NCBI GenBank assembly: GCA_016763135.1
Contig: JAESUI010000364.1
Coordinates: 1-6,317, forward strand
Source of the DNA: Flavobacteriales bacterium
GTDB lineage: Bacteria; Bacteroidota; Bacteroidia; Flavobacteriales_E; Vicingaceae
Direction of reading: 5' to 3'
DNA length: 6,317 nucleotides
Shown here: piece after piece, positions 1 to 6,285 of the stretch
Layout: every line of letters starts with the position of its first letter
Numbering within the stretch: position 1 is the first letter of the stretch
Made by a program: the position numbers and the translations under genes
Notes under the pieces: generated by a model
Told to the model about the DNA's origin: nothing
The model's database searches: none
Seen by the model: the letters and a program-made list of their open reading frames with translations, nothing else

Positions 1-212
1 AAAAGTTAGAAGATAAACGTAAAGCTAAACAAGCAGACCATTACGCTCTAAAACATGCTGGCACTACAAGTGTTTCATCTAAAAAGAAACACAAAAAAAT
101 AATTGAAGCTAAAGAAGAAAAGGTTGAAGTTCAAGTTCAAGAAGAAAAAGAAAAAGAAGTAGTAGCTCAGCTAAGTGGATTTCAGAAATTTATTAAGTGG
201 TTGAATACTTAA
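1..212 (+). CDS. C-terminal fragment of an unrecognised Lys/Glu-rich protein (5' end outside window)
   Basis: An open frame enters from the left edge with first full codon at position 3 and runs 69 codons to a TAA at 210-212. The visible part is strongly charged: a basic stretch (SSKKKHKK, about visible residues 25-32) is followed by an alternating Glu/Lys/Val/Gln segment (about 35-54), and the protein ends in a short possibly amphipathic piece, GFQKFIKWLNT. Such low-complexity tails are often flexible extensions on a folded domain, which here would lie outside the window, so no family can be named. It is taken as coding because the frame is continuous to the window edge and its stop sits just 6 bases before the stop of the convergent peptidase gene, a tight packing typical of real gene ends. 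No room exists for a separate terminator between the two genes. Confidence 0.7.
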   Translation, partial: KLEDKRKAKQADHYALKHAGTTSVSSKKKHKKIIEAKEEKVEVQVQEEKEKEVVAQLSGFQKFIKWLNT

Positions 213-218
213 TCTTTC

Positions 219-1955
219 CTAATTCTTAATTAGTCGAGCAATTGGGTACCTATTATGAGTGTCTTCATAATAAGGTGACTTCTTGTACAGGTAAAATAAT
301 TGTTGATTACGACTTTTAGCAAATTCGCTATCTTCTTGTTTCTTTTTATCAAAATCAGCTTTTAAATTTTTGTCATTAGCCAACATCTCTTTCGCTGTTG
401 CTTCAAAAGAAAATGCAGAGAACCATTCTTTTTGCTGTAATATTCCATCAAAGAAATTCCAAGCAAAAAAGGAATCCATTCCTTGTGGCTCAAGTGTTTC
501 TACTATGTAACGATTGCCTGGTTGATTAACGAAAACAATATAATCACCTTTATAAAACTTTACAGGTACAACCTTAGTTTTTACTGTAACTCCATAATGC
601 AAGTAGTGTCCTTCATACGGTTGTTTAACAGTTTTATAATCTGTGATATAATACATCTCAACATCTGCAATCGTATCTTTTGTTAACTGTTTCATATTGA
701 TTTTATTCCATTTAAATCGCTCAATTACTTTAGTATATGCTTGTGGAATTATATATGCCGTTGGCTTAGTTATTTTTGTAGTTGCTTTATACCTGTTATA
801 ATAGTTTATCTTTTTAGTGTAAGGCTTATTCTGGTTATAGGTTTGATATTTAGCATTCTCACCAAATTCACTTTCTACATATTCAACTTCATACCCTTTA
901 AAATCAATTTGCTCATAAAGAGTTGTATCATGTATCCAGGCCAATTCAAATTCTGTTTGGCTAATCACATCTTCTATAGCCTTTTTTCTAACAGCTTTAA
1001 GCTCATCATGGTTTTTGTACATCCATTTTAGGGTAGTCATCAAAAACTCATAAGTATGCTCTACCCTATCTTTATATGGTTTATACTTCAAAGCTTCTGT
1101 TACAAAACCTATCCCATTAAATAATGTTGAATATCCTGTAGAGTATCTTGGACTATCTAAATAGTCTTTAATTCCATCATCTGGTGTTTTTTTATAGTTA
1201 TATACATACGGGATAATCTCTTTCTTCTTTTTTTTCATGTCTTCATACAAAAAAGGAAGCATAGTATTTCTAAGGTAATCTCTTAAGTGTTGATTCAATT
1301 TATCTGGCTGGCTAGCAATTAGACTCATCGTATATTGAAAGTCAGAACCATTAGTAGTATGGGTATCTATAAACACATCTGGCTTACAAGTATGGTATAT
1401 TTGAGTAAATATTTGTGCATTCTTTGTATCACATTTTATAAAGTCTCTGTTTAAATCTCTATTCTTAAAATTTCCTCTAAAGCCATATTCTTCTGGTCCA
1501 TTTTGATTTGCTCTACTACAGCAGCTTCTATTTAATCCTCCTCCAACATTATAAAAAGGAATAATACATACTAAAGTTTGTTCTAGAAGCTCTGCATATT
1601 TATCACTTGATAATAAATCATAAGCCAATTTGATGCTTGCATCTACACCACAAGGTTCACCAGGATGAATAGCATTATTAATGAGTAATACACTCCTATT
1701 TTTATCTTGTAAAGATTTAGGATTAAAATCTTTATCTCCAGAAATAATAAACACATTAATATCTAAGCCAATATCACTTTTTCCTACAGGGTAAAATTTT
1801 GCTTTATCATATTTTTTTGCCAAAGATTTATAAATATCTTGTGCTTGTTGATAGGTATATGTTTTATTCTGAGTGTATTGGTAACCCTCTTCAGGTTGCG
1901 CTGTTATAATTGTAGAGAATGAAAATATAAATAGGGTAAATAAAAAATTCTTCAT
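219..1955 (-). CDS. Secreted M14-family zinc carboxypeptidase-like protein
   Basis: The 578-residue product has a Sec signal peptide: basic MKN, a hydrophobic core (residues 4-18) and a likely cleavage near the TAQ at 18-20. The peptidase domain follows, roughly residues 30-315. Its M14 zinc site is visible as HPGE (H97, E100) plus H199 in FIDTHT. The NRDLNRDF stretch (165-172) matches the substrate-carboxylate-binding Asn/Arg region of the family, and E287 in GFVTEALKYK is the expected catalytic glutamate. All key residues are present, so it should be an active metallopeptidase removing C-terminal residues in the periplasm or outside the cell; the substrate is unknown. Residues from about 320 to 578 form a long extra region with no domain I can name. 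There is no YPNP-type T9SS sorting domain and no lipobox, so it is probably soluble and periplasmic. A lysine run at 240-245 lies within the peptidase domain. The gene diverges from the DUF2461 gene and is monocistronic within the window. Confidence 0.93.
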   Translation of the reverse strand: MKNFLFTLFIFSFSTIITAQPEEGYQYTQNKTYTYQQAQDIYKSLAKKYDKAKFYPVGKSDIGLDINVFIISGDKDFNPKSLQDKNRSVLLINNAIHPGEPCGVDASIKLAYDLLSSDKYAELLEQTLVCIIPFYNVGGGLNRSCCSRANQNGPEEYGFRGNFKNRDLNRDFIKCDTKNAQIFTQIYHTCKPDVFIDTHTTNGSDFQYTMSLIASQPDKLNQHLRDYLRNTMLPFLYEDMKKKKKEIIPYVYNYKKTPDDGIKDYLDSPRYSTGYSTLFNGIGFVTEALKYKPYKDRVEHTYEFLMTTLKWMYKNHDELKAVRKKAIEDVISQTEFELAWIHDTTLYEQIDFKGYEVEYVESEFGENAKYQTYNQNKPYTKKINYYNRYKATTKITKPTAYIIPQAYTKVIERFKWNKINMKQLTKDTIADVEMYYITDYKTVKQPYEGHYLHYGVTVKTKVVPVKFYKGDYIVFVNQPGNRYIVETLEPQGMDSFFAWNFFDGILQQKEWFSAFSFEATAKEMLANDKNLKADFDKKKQEDSEFAKSRNQQLFYLYKKSPYYEDTHNRYPIARLIKN

Positions 1956-1962
1956 GTGTATG

Positions 1963-1981
1963 TTATTTTTCTCAAAAATAA
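1963..1981. repeat. AT-rich inverted repeat in the divergent promoter region
   Basis: The arms TTATTTTT (1963-1970) and AAAAATAA (1974-1981) are perfect 8-base complements around the 3-base centre CTC. The minus-strand reading of the right arm contains the TATTTTTG candidate -7 element, and the plus-strand left arm gives TATTTTTC, one base from the same consensus. The repeat could be a dyad operator or the core of a bidirectional promoter. Its composition is so simple that chance is a serious alternative. Confidence 0.4.
1973..1980 (-). promoter_or_regulatory. Candidate -7 element (TATTTTTG) for the M14 peptidase gene
   Basis: Read on the minus strand, 1980 to 1973 is TATTTTTG, a full match to the Bacteroidota primary sigma factor -7 consensus TAnnTTTG. 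It ends 17 bases before the ATG, which would give a short leader of roughly ten bases. The nearest upstream TTG (2008 to 2006) is 25 bases away, longer than the usual roughly 19-base spacing to the -33 TTTG, so the upstream half is weak. In DNA this AT-rich the match could be chance. Confidence 0.35.
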
Positions 1982-1988
1982 AGTAAAA

Positions 1989-2002
1989 TATGTAATTTCA
2001 TA
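1989..2002. promoter_or_regulatory. Near-perfect 14-base palindrome (possible operator)
   Basis: The sequence TATGTAATTTCATA reads the same on both strands at 12 of 14 positions, with one mismatched symmetric pair (T1993/T1998). It lies near the middle of the divergent region, 20 bases before the DUF2461 start and 33 bases from the peptidase start, a fitting place for a regulator that controls both genes. No regulator gene is present in the window to pair with it. Function is inferred from symmetry and position only. Confidence 0.3.
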
Positions 2003-2022
2003 CTTCAATATAAAATCTTAAT

Positions 2023-2706
2023 ATGTCAACTATATCTAAAGCTAATTTCAATTTTCTAAAACAATTAAAGAAAAACAATGACCGTGATTGGTTTAATACT
2101 CATAAAGATGAATATTTAATTCAACATCAAAATACAATTGATTTTGCTGATGCATTACTATTAGAGATGAATAAGCACGATAACATTGAAACTCCAACGG
2201 GCAAAAAAAGTCTGTTTAGAATTTATAGAGATGTCCGATTTTCTAAAGATAAATCGCCTTATAAAACACATTGGGCTGGTGGTTTTAAGAGGTCTACGAA
2301 ACAACTAAGAGGAGGTTATTATTTTCATATAGAACAAGGAAACACTATGGTTGGAGGTGGGTTTTGGAGTCCCAATAAAGACGATTTACAACGAATTAGA
2401 GAAGATATTGCTTCGGATGATACGGGGTTAAGGAAAATATTAACGAGTAAATCATTTAAGGATACATTTGGAACATTAGATGGTGAACAGTTAAAAACTT
2501 GCCCTAAGGGTTTTAATAAAGAGCATCCAGCTATCGATTTACTACGCTACAAGCAATTTATTATCTCTAAAAAATTTACAGATAAAGAAGTATTAAGCCC
2601 TGATTTTCACAAGAAAATAAATGATACCTTTAAAAAAATGCGCCCATTTTTTGATTATATGAGTGAAAGTGTTACCACTGATCTAAATGGTGAATCAATA
2701 GTTTAG
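2023..2706 (+). CDS. DUF2461 / TIGR02453 family protein, function unknown
   Basis: The 227-residue product matches the DUF2461 (TIGR02453) family along its whole length, as recognised from several motifs. The N-terminus has FLKQLKKNNDRDWF (11-24), the classic opening of this family. FRIYRDVRFSKDKSPYKTH (65-83) is its most conserved block, followed by GGYYFHIE (97-104), GGGFWSP (111-117) and HPAIDLLRYKQFI (168-180). Length is normal and no signal peptide or membrane segment is seen, so it is cytoplasmic. No biochemical activity is established for the family to my knowledge; the conserved Arg, Asp, Lys and His residues in the central block suggest a binding or catalytic site. The ATG at 2023 places the family's N-terminal motif correctly. 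Its TAG stop is immediately followed by the ATG of the DNA-repair methyltransferase gene, so the two are surely co-transcribed. Confidence 0.92.
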   Translation: MSTISKANFNFLKQLKKNNDRDWFNTHKDEYLIQHQNTIDFADALLLEMNKHDNIETPTGKKSLFRIYRDVRFSKDKSPYKTHWAGGFKRSTKQLRGGYYFHIEQGNTMVGGGFWSPNKDDLQRIREDIASDDTGLRKILTSKSFKDTFGTLDGEQLKTCPKGFNKEHPAIDLLRYKQFIISKKFTDKEVLSPDFHKKINDTFKKMRPFFDYMSESVTTDLNGESIV

Positions 2707-3210
2707 ATGCCAAAAGATACGATTACAATAGCTCACATCAATACTCCAATAGGCACAATGACAGCTGGATCTACCTTTAAAGGTATATGTATGCTGGAGT
2801 TCGAAAAAAAAGATGAATTTAAAACGAAATTGGACTATAGTTCTGTAATAGGCAGTAATTCATTTATTAAGCAACTCGAAAAAGAATTACATGAATACTT
2901 TAATAAAGAACGAACTTCTTTCACTGTTCAACTAGATTTAATAGGAACAGATTTTCAAATTGAAGTATGGAAAGAATTATTGAACATCCCCTATGGAAGC
3001 ACCAGAACATATAAAGAGCAAGCAATTGCTGTAGGGAACTTAAAAGCTATTAGAGCAGTTGCTACAGCAAATGGTAGCAATAGAATTTCCATTATAATTC
3101 CTTGCCATAGGGTTATAGGTTCTGATGGTAGTTTAACAGGTTTTGGAGGTGGTTTATGGCGAAAGAAATTTTTATTAGAATTAGAAAGTAAGCAGATTAA
3201 TTTGTTTTAA
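2707..3210 (+). CDS. ogt: Methylated-DNA--protein-cysteine S-methyltransferase (Ogt/MGMT type)
   Basis: The 167-residue product is a suicide DNA-repair protein that moves an alkyl group from O6-alkylguanine, and less well O4-alkylthymine, to its own cysteine. The active site IPCHRVIG (131-138) is intact, with acceptor C133 and the partner H134. Upstream are FQIEVW (83-88), the helix-turn-helix segment YGSTRTYKEQA (96-106) and AIRAVATANGSN (114-125), which carries the Arg finger R116 and the conserved Asn of the family. The C-terminal LTGFGGGLWRKKFLLELE (143-160) is also typical. It lacks the N-terminal Ada zinc and AraC-type domains, so it is the constitutive Ogt type rather than an inducible Ada. 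The ATG directly abuts the DUF2461 stop (TAGATG), with no good ribosome site nearby (only GGTGA about 13 bases upstream), so termination-reinitiation coupling is likely. The paralogue name is less certain than the activity. Confidence 0.96.
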   Translation: MPKDTITIAHINTPIGTMTAGSTFKGICMLEFEKKDEFKTKLDYSSVIGSNSFIKQLEKELHEYFNKERTSFTVQLDLIGTDFQIEVWKELLNIPYGSTRTYKEQAIAVGNLKAIRAVATANGSNRISIIIPCHRVIGSDGSLTGFGGGLWRKKFLLELESKQINLF

Positions 3211-3312
3211 AAGCAAAGGACAAACCTTCAATTATTGTCGTTAAACATCATTTTCTCACCTATAAACGCAACCTATTTATTCTTAAATCGTATTTACCTT
3301 AAAACATATACT
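3211..3312 (+). promoter_or_regulatory. Intergenic gap before the T9SS-exported protein; presumed promoter, no clear element
   Basis: This 102-base AT-rich gap separates the ogt stop from the ATG of the secreted protein. It probably holds a promoter, but I find no convincing TAnnTTTG element and no terminator: the only stem near the ogt stop is 4 bases long without a T-run. The reading frame of the downstream gene is open from a TTG at 3235, but that 26-codon extension would bury the signal peptide and is judged non-coding. Confidence 0.35.
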
Positions 3313-4317
3313 ATGTACAAATTACCCATTCTTACAACTATAATTCTAAGCAGTTTACTCTGTAATATCAGTTTTGCAACAATAGTTACTTCTAATGGTA
3401 CAGGCGGTGGTGCCTGGAGTATAGATGCGACATGGACACCTAGTGTTCCAGCTTGTGGTGATACAATAACTATACTTGCTGGAGATGTTATTACTGTTGA
3501 AACCCAATTAGATTATTCTGCATGCGGATCCCCAATGTTTATAACAATTGATGGTACTTTAGATTTTAATACCAATGGACAAAAACTAAAACTACCGTGT
3601 GGTTCTGGCATTATAGTAAATGTAGGAGGTCTTGTAACTTCAACTGGTGGTGGTGGTGGTGCAAATAATAAAATTGAAATATGTGAAACAGAAGTGTGGA
3701 GAACTTCAGATGGAGATGTTGCTGGTTATTTTGTCTTTGGTGCAGCATTACCAGTTACTTTAATCAGTTTTGAAGCCGAAATAGATAATACTGCTGTAAA
3801 ACTAACATGGAAAACATCCGCTGAAATTAATAATGATTTCTTTACAATAGAAAGGAGTCAAAATGGATTAGATTTTGAAGAAATAGGAGAAATACCAGGG
3901 AACGGTAATAGTAATGCGACTAAAGAATATGATTTATTTGACGATTCGCCTTTGATGGGAACTTCATATTATAGATTAAAGCAAACTGATTTTGACGGAA
4001 AATTTGAATATATAGATTTACTAGCTGTTAATTTCAATCAAGATGATGATGGGATTTGCACCTTACACGTTTACCCTAATCCTTGTGTAGGTAGTTGTAC
4101 AATTGACTTAAAAGATTGCCCTTTAGCAGATAGTCAAGTAAACATTGAATTATATGATGCTTTTGGAAAAAAGATTATCAATAGGATTACTCCGAAAAGT
4201 AGAGATCAAGGTATCTCTTTCCACTTAAATTCGGCTAATAATTTAGCTCCAGGTGTATATATTGTTAGAGCTTCTGCTAATGGGAAAAATCAAGCGAGCA
4301 AAGTCATTGTTAAATAA
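3313..4317 (+). CDS. Secreted protein with T9SS type A C-terminal sorting domain
   Basis: Starting at the ATG at 3313 the product is 334 residues with a normal signal peptide (residues 1-22, core ILTTIILSSLL, cleavage likely after SFA). Residues about 24-125 form a beta-rich, Gly-rich region beginning GAWSIDATWTPSVPACGD. This pattern is common at the front of Bacteroidota surface proteins and resembles right-handed beta-helix or G8-like repeats. Residues about 145-242, starting ALPVTLISFEAE, match the Fn3-like domain that often precedes the sorting tail. From YPNP (254-257) to the end (GVYIVRASANGKNQASKVIVK region) is a T9SS type A sorting domain, so the protein should cross the outer membrane and be released or anchored at the surface. 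No catalytic domain is visible, so an adhesin or structural role is possible but inferred. Eight cysteines remain after signal cleavage (48, 71, 96, 124, 249, 258, 262, 269), three of them within the sorting domain. The lipoprotein gene follows after 28 bases, probably in the same operon. Confidence 0.9.
   Translation: MYKLPILTTIILSSLLCNISFATIVTSNGTGGGAWSIDATWTPSVPACGDTITILAGDVITVETQLDYSACGSPMFITIDGTLDFNTNGQKLKLPCGSGIIVNVGGLVTSTGGGGGANNKIEICETEVWRTSDGDVAGYFVFGAALPVTLISFEAEIDNTAVKLTWKTSAEINNDFFTIERSQNGLDFEEIGEIPGNGNSNATKEYDLFDDSPLMGTSYYRLKQTDFDGKFEYIDLLAVNFNQDDDGICTLHVYPNPCVGSCTIDLKDCPLADSQVNIELYDAFGKKIINRITPKSRDQGISFHLNSANNLAPGVYIVRASANGKNQASKVIVK
3646..3660 (+). repeat. (GGT)5 trinucleotide run inside the T9SS protein gene
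   Basis: Five perfect GGT codons encode five consecutive glycines (residues 112-116), at the junction between the beta-rich N-terminal region and a short linker. Being in frame, gain or loss of a unit would change glycine number without breaking the protein, giving a possible small length polymorphism. The run is short and may be stable. Confidence 0.85.
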
Positions 4318-4345
4318 ATTTAATATCTTTTCAGAAAAATAAACT

Positions 4346-5230
4346 ATGTTTAAAGCAAACTCTTGGTTACTTCTTTTAATTATTCCTTTTTTAATCCTCG
4401 CTTGTACCGATGATGAAGATTTTGAGAATAATCCTGATAATATCAATGAGGCTTTAATTGAAAAAATCAATCTACCTGATCAATTAGGGCTTGATAGTGG
4501 CGAAGTGAAGATGTTTACTATGCCAACTCCTTTACAAATAGCTACTGCATTAAGGGTTATGAAAGTAGACTACAATAAAAGTCTATTACTTCAAAATGCC
4601 AACATTGCTGTAGGTTCTGATATTGATTTGTCTTTAGCATTAGGAATGTATTTAACTGACTTAGGATATGTAACTGTTTATAATAATACCCAACAGAGTT
4701 TAAAATATGCTAAAGATATTCAGTTTATCATGGAGGAATTACCAATAGCAATGTATGTTAATGATGGATTTAAAAAGAGGTTTCATGCAAATATTGACAA
4801 CCAAGATTCATTGTGTAAAATTATATTAGAAGGGTATAATGAAGCAAACCAATACATTAGCGAAACTGAAAATGAGGCATTAGGCTTACTTATTTTAACT
4901 GGAGCTTATATTGAAGGATTATATCTAGCTTCATCTTCAAACGTTTCTAATATATGGTTAGAGGAACATGACAATTTATTCATTCAACAAAAACTATTTT
5001 TAGATAATTTTATGGTGCTCTTGGATGGATATACTAATAATACAAAGGTGGCTGCAGTTGTTAATAAACTAACAAAGTTAAAAATCGCTTTTGATGAAAT
5101 TGATGTTCATTTTAATGATGTGACAGAAAGCTATGAGCTAGAAAAATCTATTACCCCTACTAATCGTAATAAAATCAACTCTTTAATTACAGAATTAAGA
5201 AATGAAATAGTAAGCGAAATCAGTCAATAG
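4346..5230 (+). CDS. Helical lipoprotein of unknown function, probably surface-exposed
   Basis: The 294-residue product starts with a lipoprotein signal peptide: a hydrophobic core (WLLLLIIPFLI, 7-17) and a lipobox LILAC with C20 as the lipid-modified residue. Directly after come TDDEDFE (21-27); an acidic run in this place acts as a lipoprotein export signal in several Bacteroidota, so the outer leaflet is the likely destination. The rest is predicted mostly alpha-helical. A block at 58-125 (FTMPTPLQIATALR, KVDYNKSLL, LALGMYLTDLGYVTVYN, QQSLKYAKDIQ) resembles an uncharacterised lipoprotein family I recall as common in Bacteroidota, with the LG.Y.(T/A)DL.Y...Y signature, but no function is known to me. 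No catalytic motif is visible. It follows the T9SS protein gene by 28 bases on the same strand and has an A-rich leader without a Shine-Dalgarno sequence. Its last 11 bases overlap the 3' end of the convergent propeller gene. Confidence 0.88.
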   Translation: MFKANSWLLLLIIPFLILACTDDEDFENNPDNINEALIEKINLPDQLGLDSGEVKMFTMPTPLQIATALRVMKVDYNKSLLLQNANIAVGSDIDLSLALGMYLTDLGYVTVYNNTQQSLKYAKDIQFIMEELPIAMYVNDGFKKRFHANIDNQDSLCKIILEGYNEANQYISETENEALGLLILTGAYIEGLYLASSSNVSNIWLEEHDNLFIQQKLFLDNFMVLLDGYTNNTKVAAVVNKLTKLKIAFDEIDVHFNDVTESYELEKSITPTNRNKINSLITELRNEIVSEISQ

Positions 5231-6236
5231 TAATTTTAGCAACTTTCCCACCTCTGCCTGTCAACCATCCTGTTGAGCCTTGTATAACACAACTATAATA
5301 CGCATCGTCAGTAATATGTGTCCAATTGTTTCCTTTGTCATAAGAAACATCTATCCCATTTCTACCAGTACAAATTAATATCCCCTCTCCATTATGAGCC
5401 ACACATGACATATAACCTGTTGGTGGAGTTTTAGGTAATTGCCATGTTAAACCACCGTCTTTGGTAATTGCACAATTCCCTTCAGTACTTACTGAATCTA
5501 AATAGTTCCCTCCTACTGCAACTCCATTTTTTTCATCAAGAAACGTTAGAGAATATATACCAGAAGCTTCTCCTGGTCTCATGGGAGTATTTACTACTTT
5601 CCAACTTATACCTCGGTTATAAGAAATAAAAACTCTAGCAGTTTTACCACCTCCTGTTCCAATATAAACAGTACTATCTCCAACGCATTCTATACCTGTA
5701 CCACTTGCAGCAAAACCAGCTTCTCCTTTCAATGTTTTTGGTAGTTCTATTGATTCAAGTTTTTGCCATGAATCTCCTCCATCTTTAGTTTCTATTATAT
5801 ATAATCGATTATTAATAGGGTCACTAAAAGCTACACCATGTTTTTTATCCCAAAAGTCCATACCGTCAAAGAAAATTCCTTCTCCATTATTTTCATAAAC
5901 TAAAGTCCATGTTTTTGTCCCATCAGACGTTTTATAAATTACACATCCATCACCAGAGCTCATTATTATAGCTTCTTCATCATTAAAAGCATGGATATCC
6001 CTAAAATCTAATTCATCCAATTTTTCATTCCTTATAAAATGATGAAGAGAATCATTATTAAATACCCCAACAAACCCATTAGTTCCACTTACCCACGTAA
6101 CATTATTACTTATACAAAACAACCCTCTCGTAGATGACTCTATATTAATCTGTCTAATTTGATCTATTTTAACTTCTGGCTGTGAACAAGAAATAAATAT
6201 GCTACAGACTAATAAATATTGAATGTATTTTTTCAT
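5220..6236 (-). CDS. BNR/Asp-box beta-propeller lipoprotein
   Basis: The 338-residue product has a lipoprotein signal peptide (basic MKKYIQ, core YLLVCSIFIS) ending at C17 in FISC. The residues after the cysteine (SQPEV) are not an acidic export signal, so periplasmic attachment is more likely than surface display. Five Asp-box (BNR) motifs of the SxDxGxxW type are visible: KTSDGTKTW (102-110), ETKDGGDSW (149-157), ISYNRGISW (204-212, with Asn for Asp), ITKDGGLTW (257-265) and VSYDKGNNW (297-305). Their spacing of roughly 40-55 residues fits blades of a sialidase/YCF48-type beta-propeller, with one or two further degenerate blades likely near the N-terminus. Related proteins are often labelled oxidoreductase or sialidase by similarity; I see no sialidase arginine triad or cofactor motif that would support either, so a binding or assembly role is as plausible. 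The gene is convergent with the helical lipoprotein and overlaps it by 11 bases. Confidence 0.9.
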   Translation of the reverse strand: MKKYIQYLLVCSIFISCSQPEVKIDQIRQINIESSTRGLFCISNNVTWVSGTNGFVGVFNNDSLHHFIRNEKLDELDFRDIHAFNDEEAIIMSSGDGCVIYKTSDGTKTWTLVYENNGEGIFFDGMDFWDKKHGVAFSDPINNRLYIIETKDGGDSWQKLESIELPKTLKGEAGFAASGTGIECVGDSTVYIGTGGGKTARVFISYNRGISWKVVNTPMRPGEASGIYSLTFLDEKNGVAVGGNYLDSVSTEGNCAITKDGGLTWQLPKTPPTGYMSCVAHNGEGILICTGRNGIDVSYDKGNNWTHITDDAYYSCVIQGSTGWLTGRGGKVAKITID

Positions 6237-6285
6237 TCAATAAATTTAATAAGAATAAAATACTGTAGAGGTGTTTTTAGAATAT

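Larger units (their letters stand above)
1956..2022. promoter_or_regulatory. Divergent intergenic region between the M14 peptidase and DUF2461 genes
   Basis: This 67-base, very AT-rich gap must hold the promoters of both the leftward peptidase gene and the rightward DUF2461-ogt pair, because the two start codons face away from each other. Two symmetric elements are seen and are listed separately: an inverted repeat at 1963-1981 and a near-palindrome at 1989-2002. No Shine-Dalgarno sequence is visible before either ATG, as is common in Bacteroidota. The promoter role follows from the gene arrangement; the exact start sites cannot be read. Confidence 0.6.

Noticed and set aside
483..1031. Two plus-strand open frames (483-686 and 741-1031) antisense to the M14 peptidase gene
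   Set aside because: Their Ile/Phe/Cys-rich translations are what the complement of an AT-rich coding strand gives; the peptidase reading carries full family motifs across the same bases.
1228..1235. Eight-T run in the M14 gene (and an eight-A run at 2804-2811 in ogt) as phase-variable tracts
   Set aside because: Both encode ordinary lysine codons in intact genes; runs of eight are expected in AT-rich DNA and nothing suggests switching of these functions.
3216..3228. Hairpin AAGG-ACAAA-CCTT just after the ogt stop as a terminator
   Set aside because: The stem is only 4 bases and no T-run follows it.
3235..3312. Upstream TTG start giving a 26-residue N-terminal extension of the T9SS protein
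   Set aside because: The extension would place a polar, unrelated stretch ahead of a textbook signal peptide that begins at the ATG at 3313; TTG starts are rare and no ribosome site supports it.
4243..4470. Minus-strand open frame across the junction of the T9SS and lipoprotein genes
   Set aside because: It is antisense to the conserved end of the sorting domain and to the lipoprotein signal peptide, both well supported, and shows no motif of its own.
6237..6285. A TAnnTTTG promoter for the propeller lipoprotein gene
   Set aside because: The best minus-strand candidate, TAAATTTA, is one base off consensus and lies only a few bases from the ATG, too close to be a credible -7 element.
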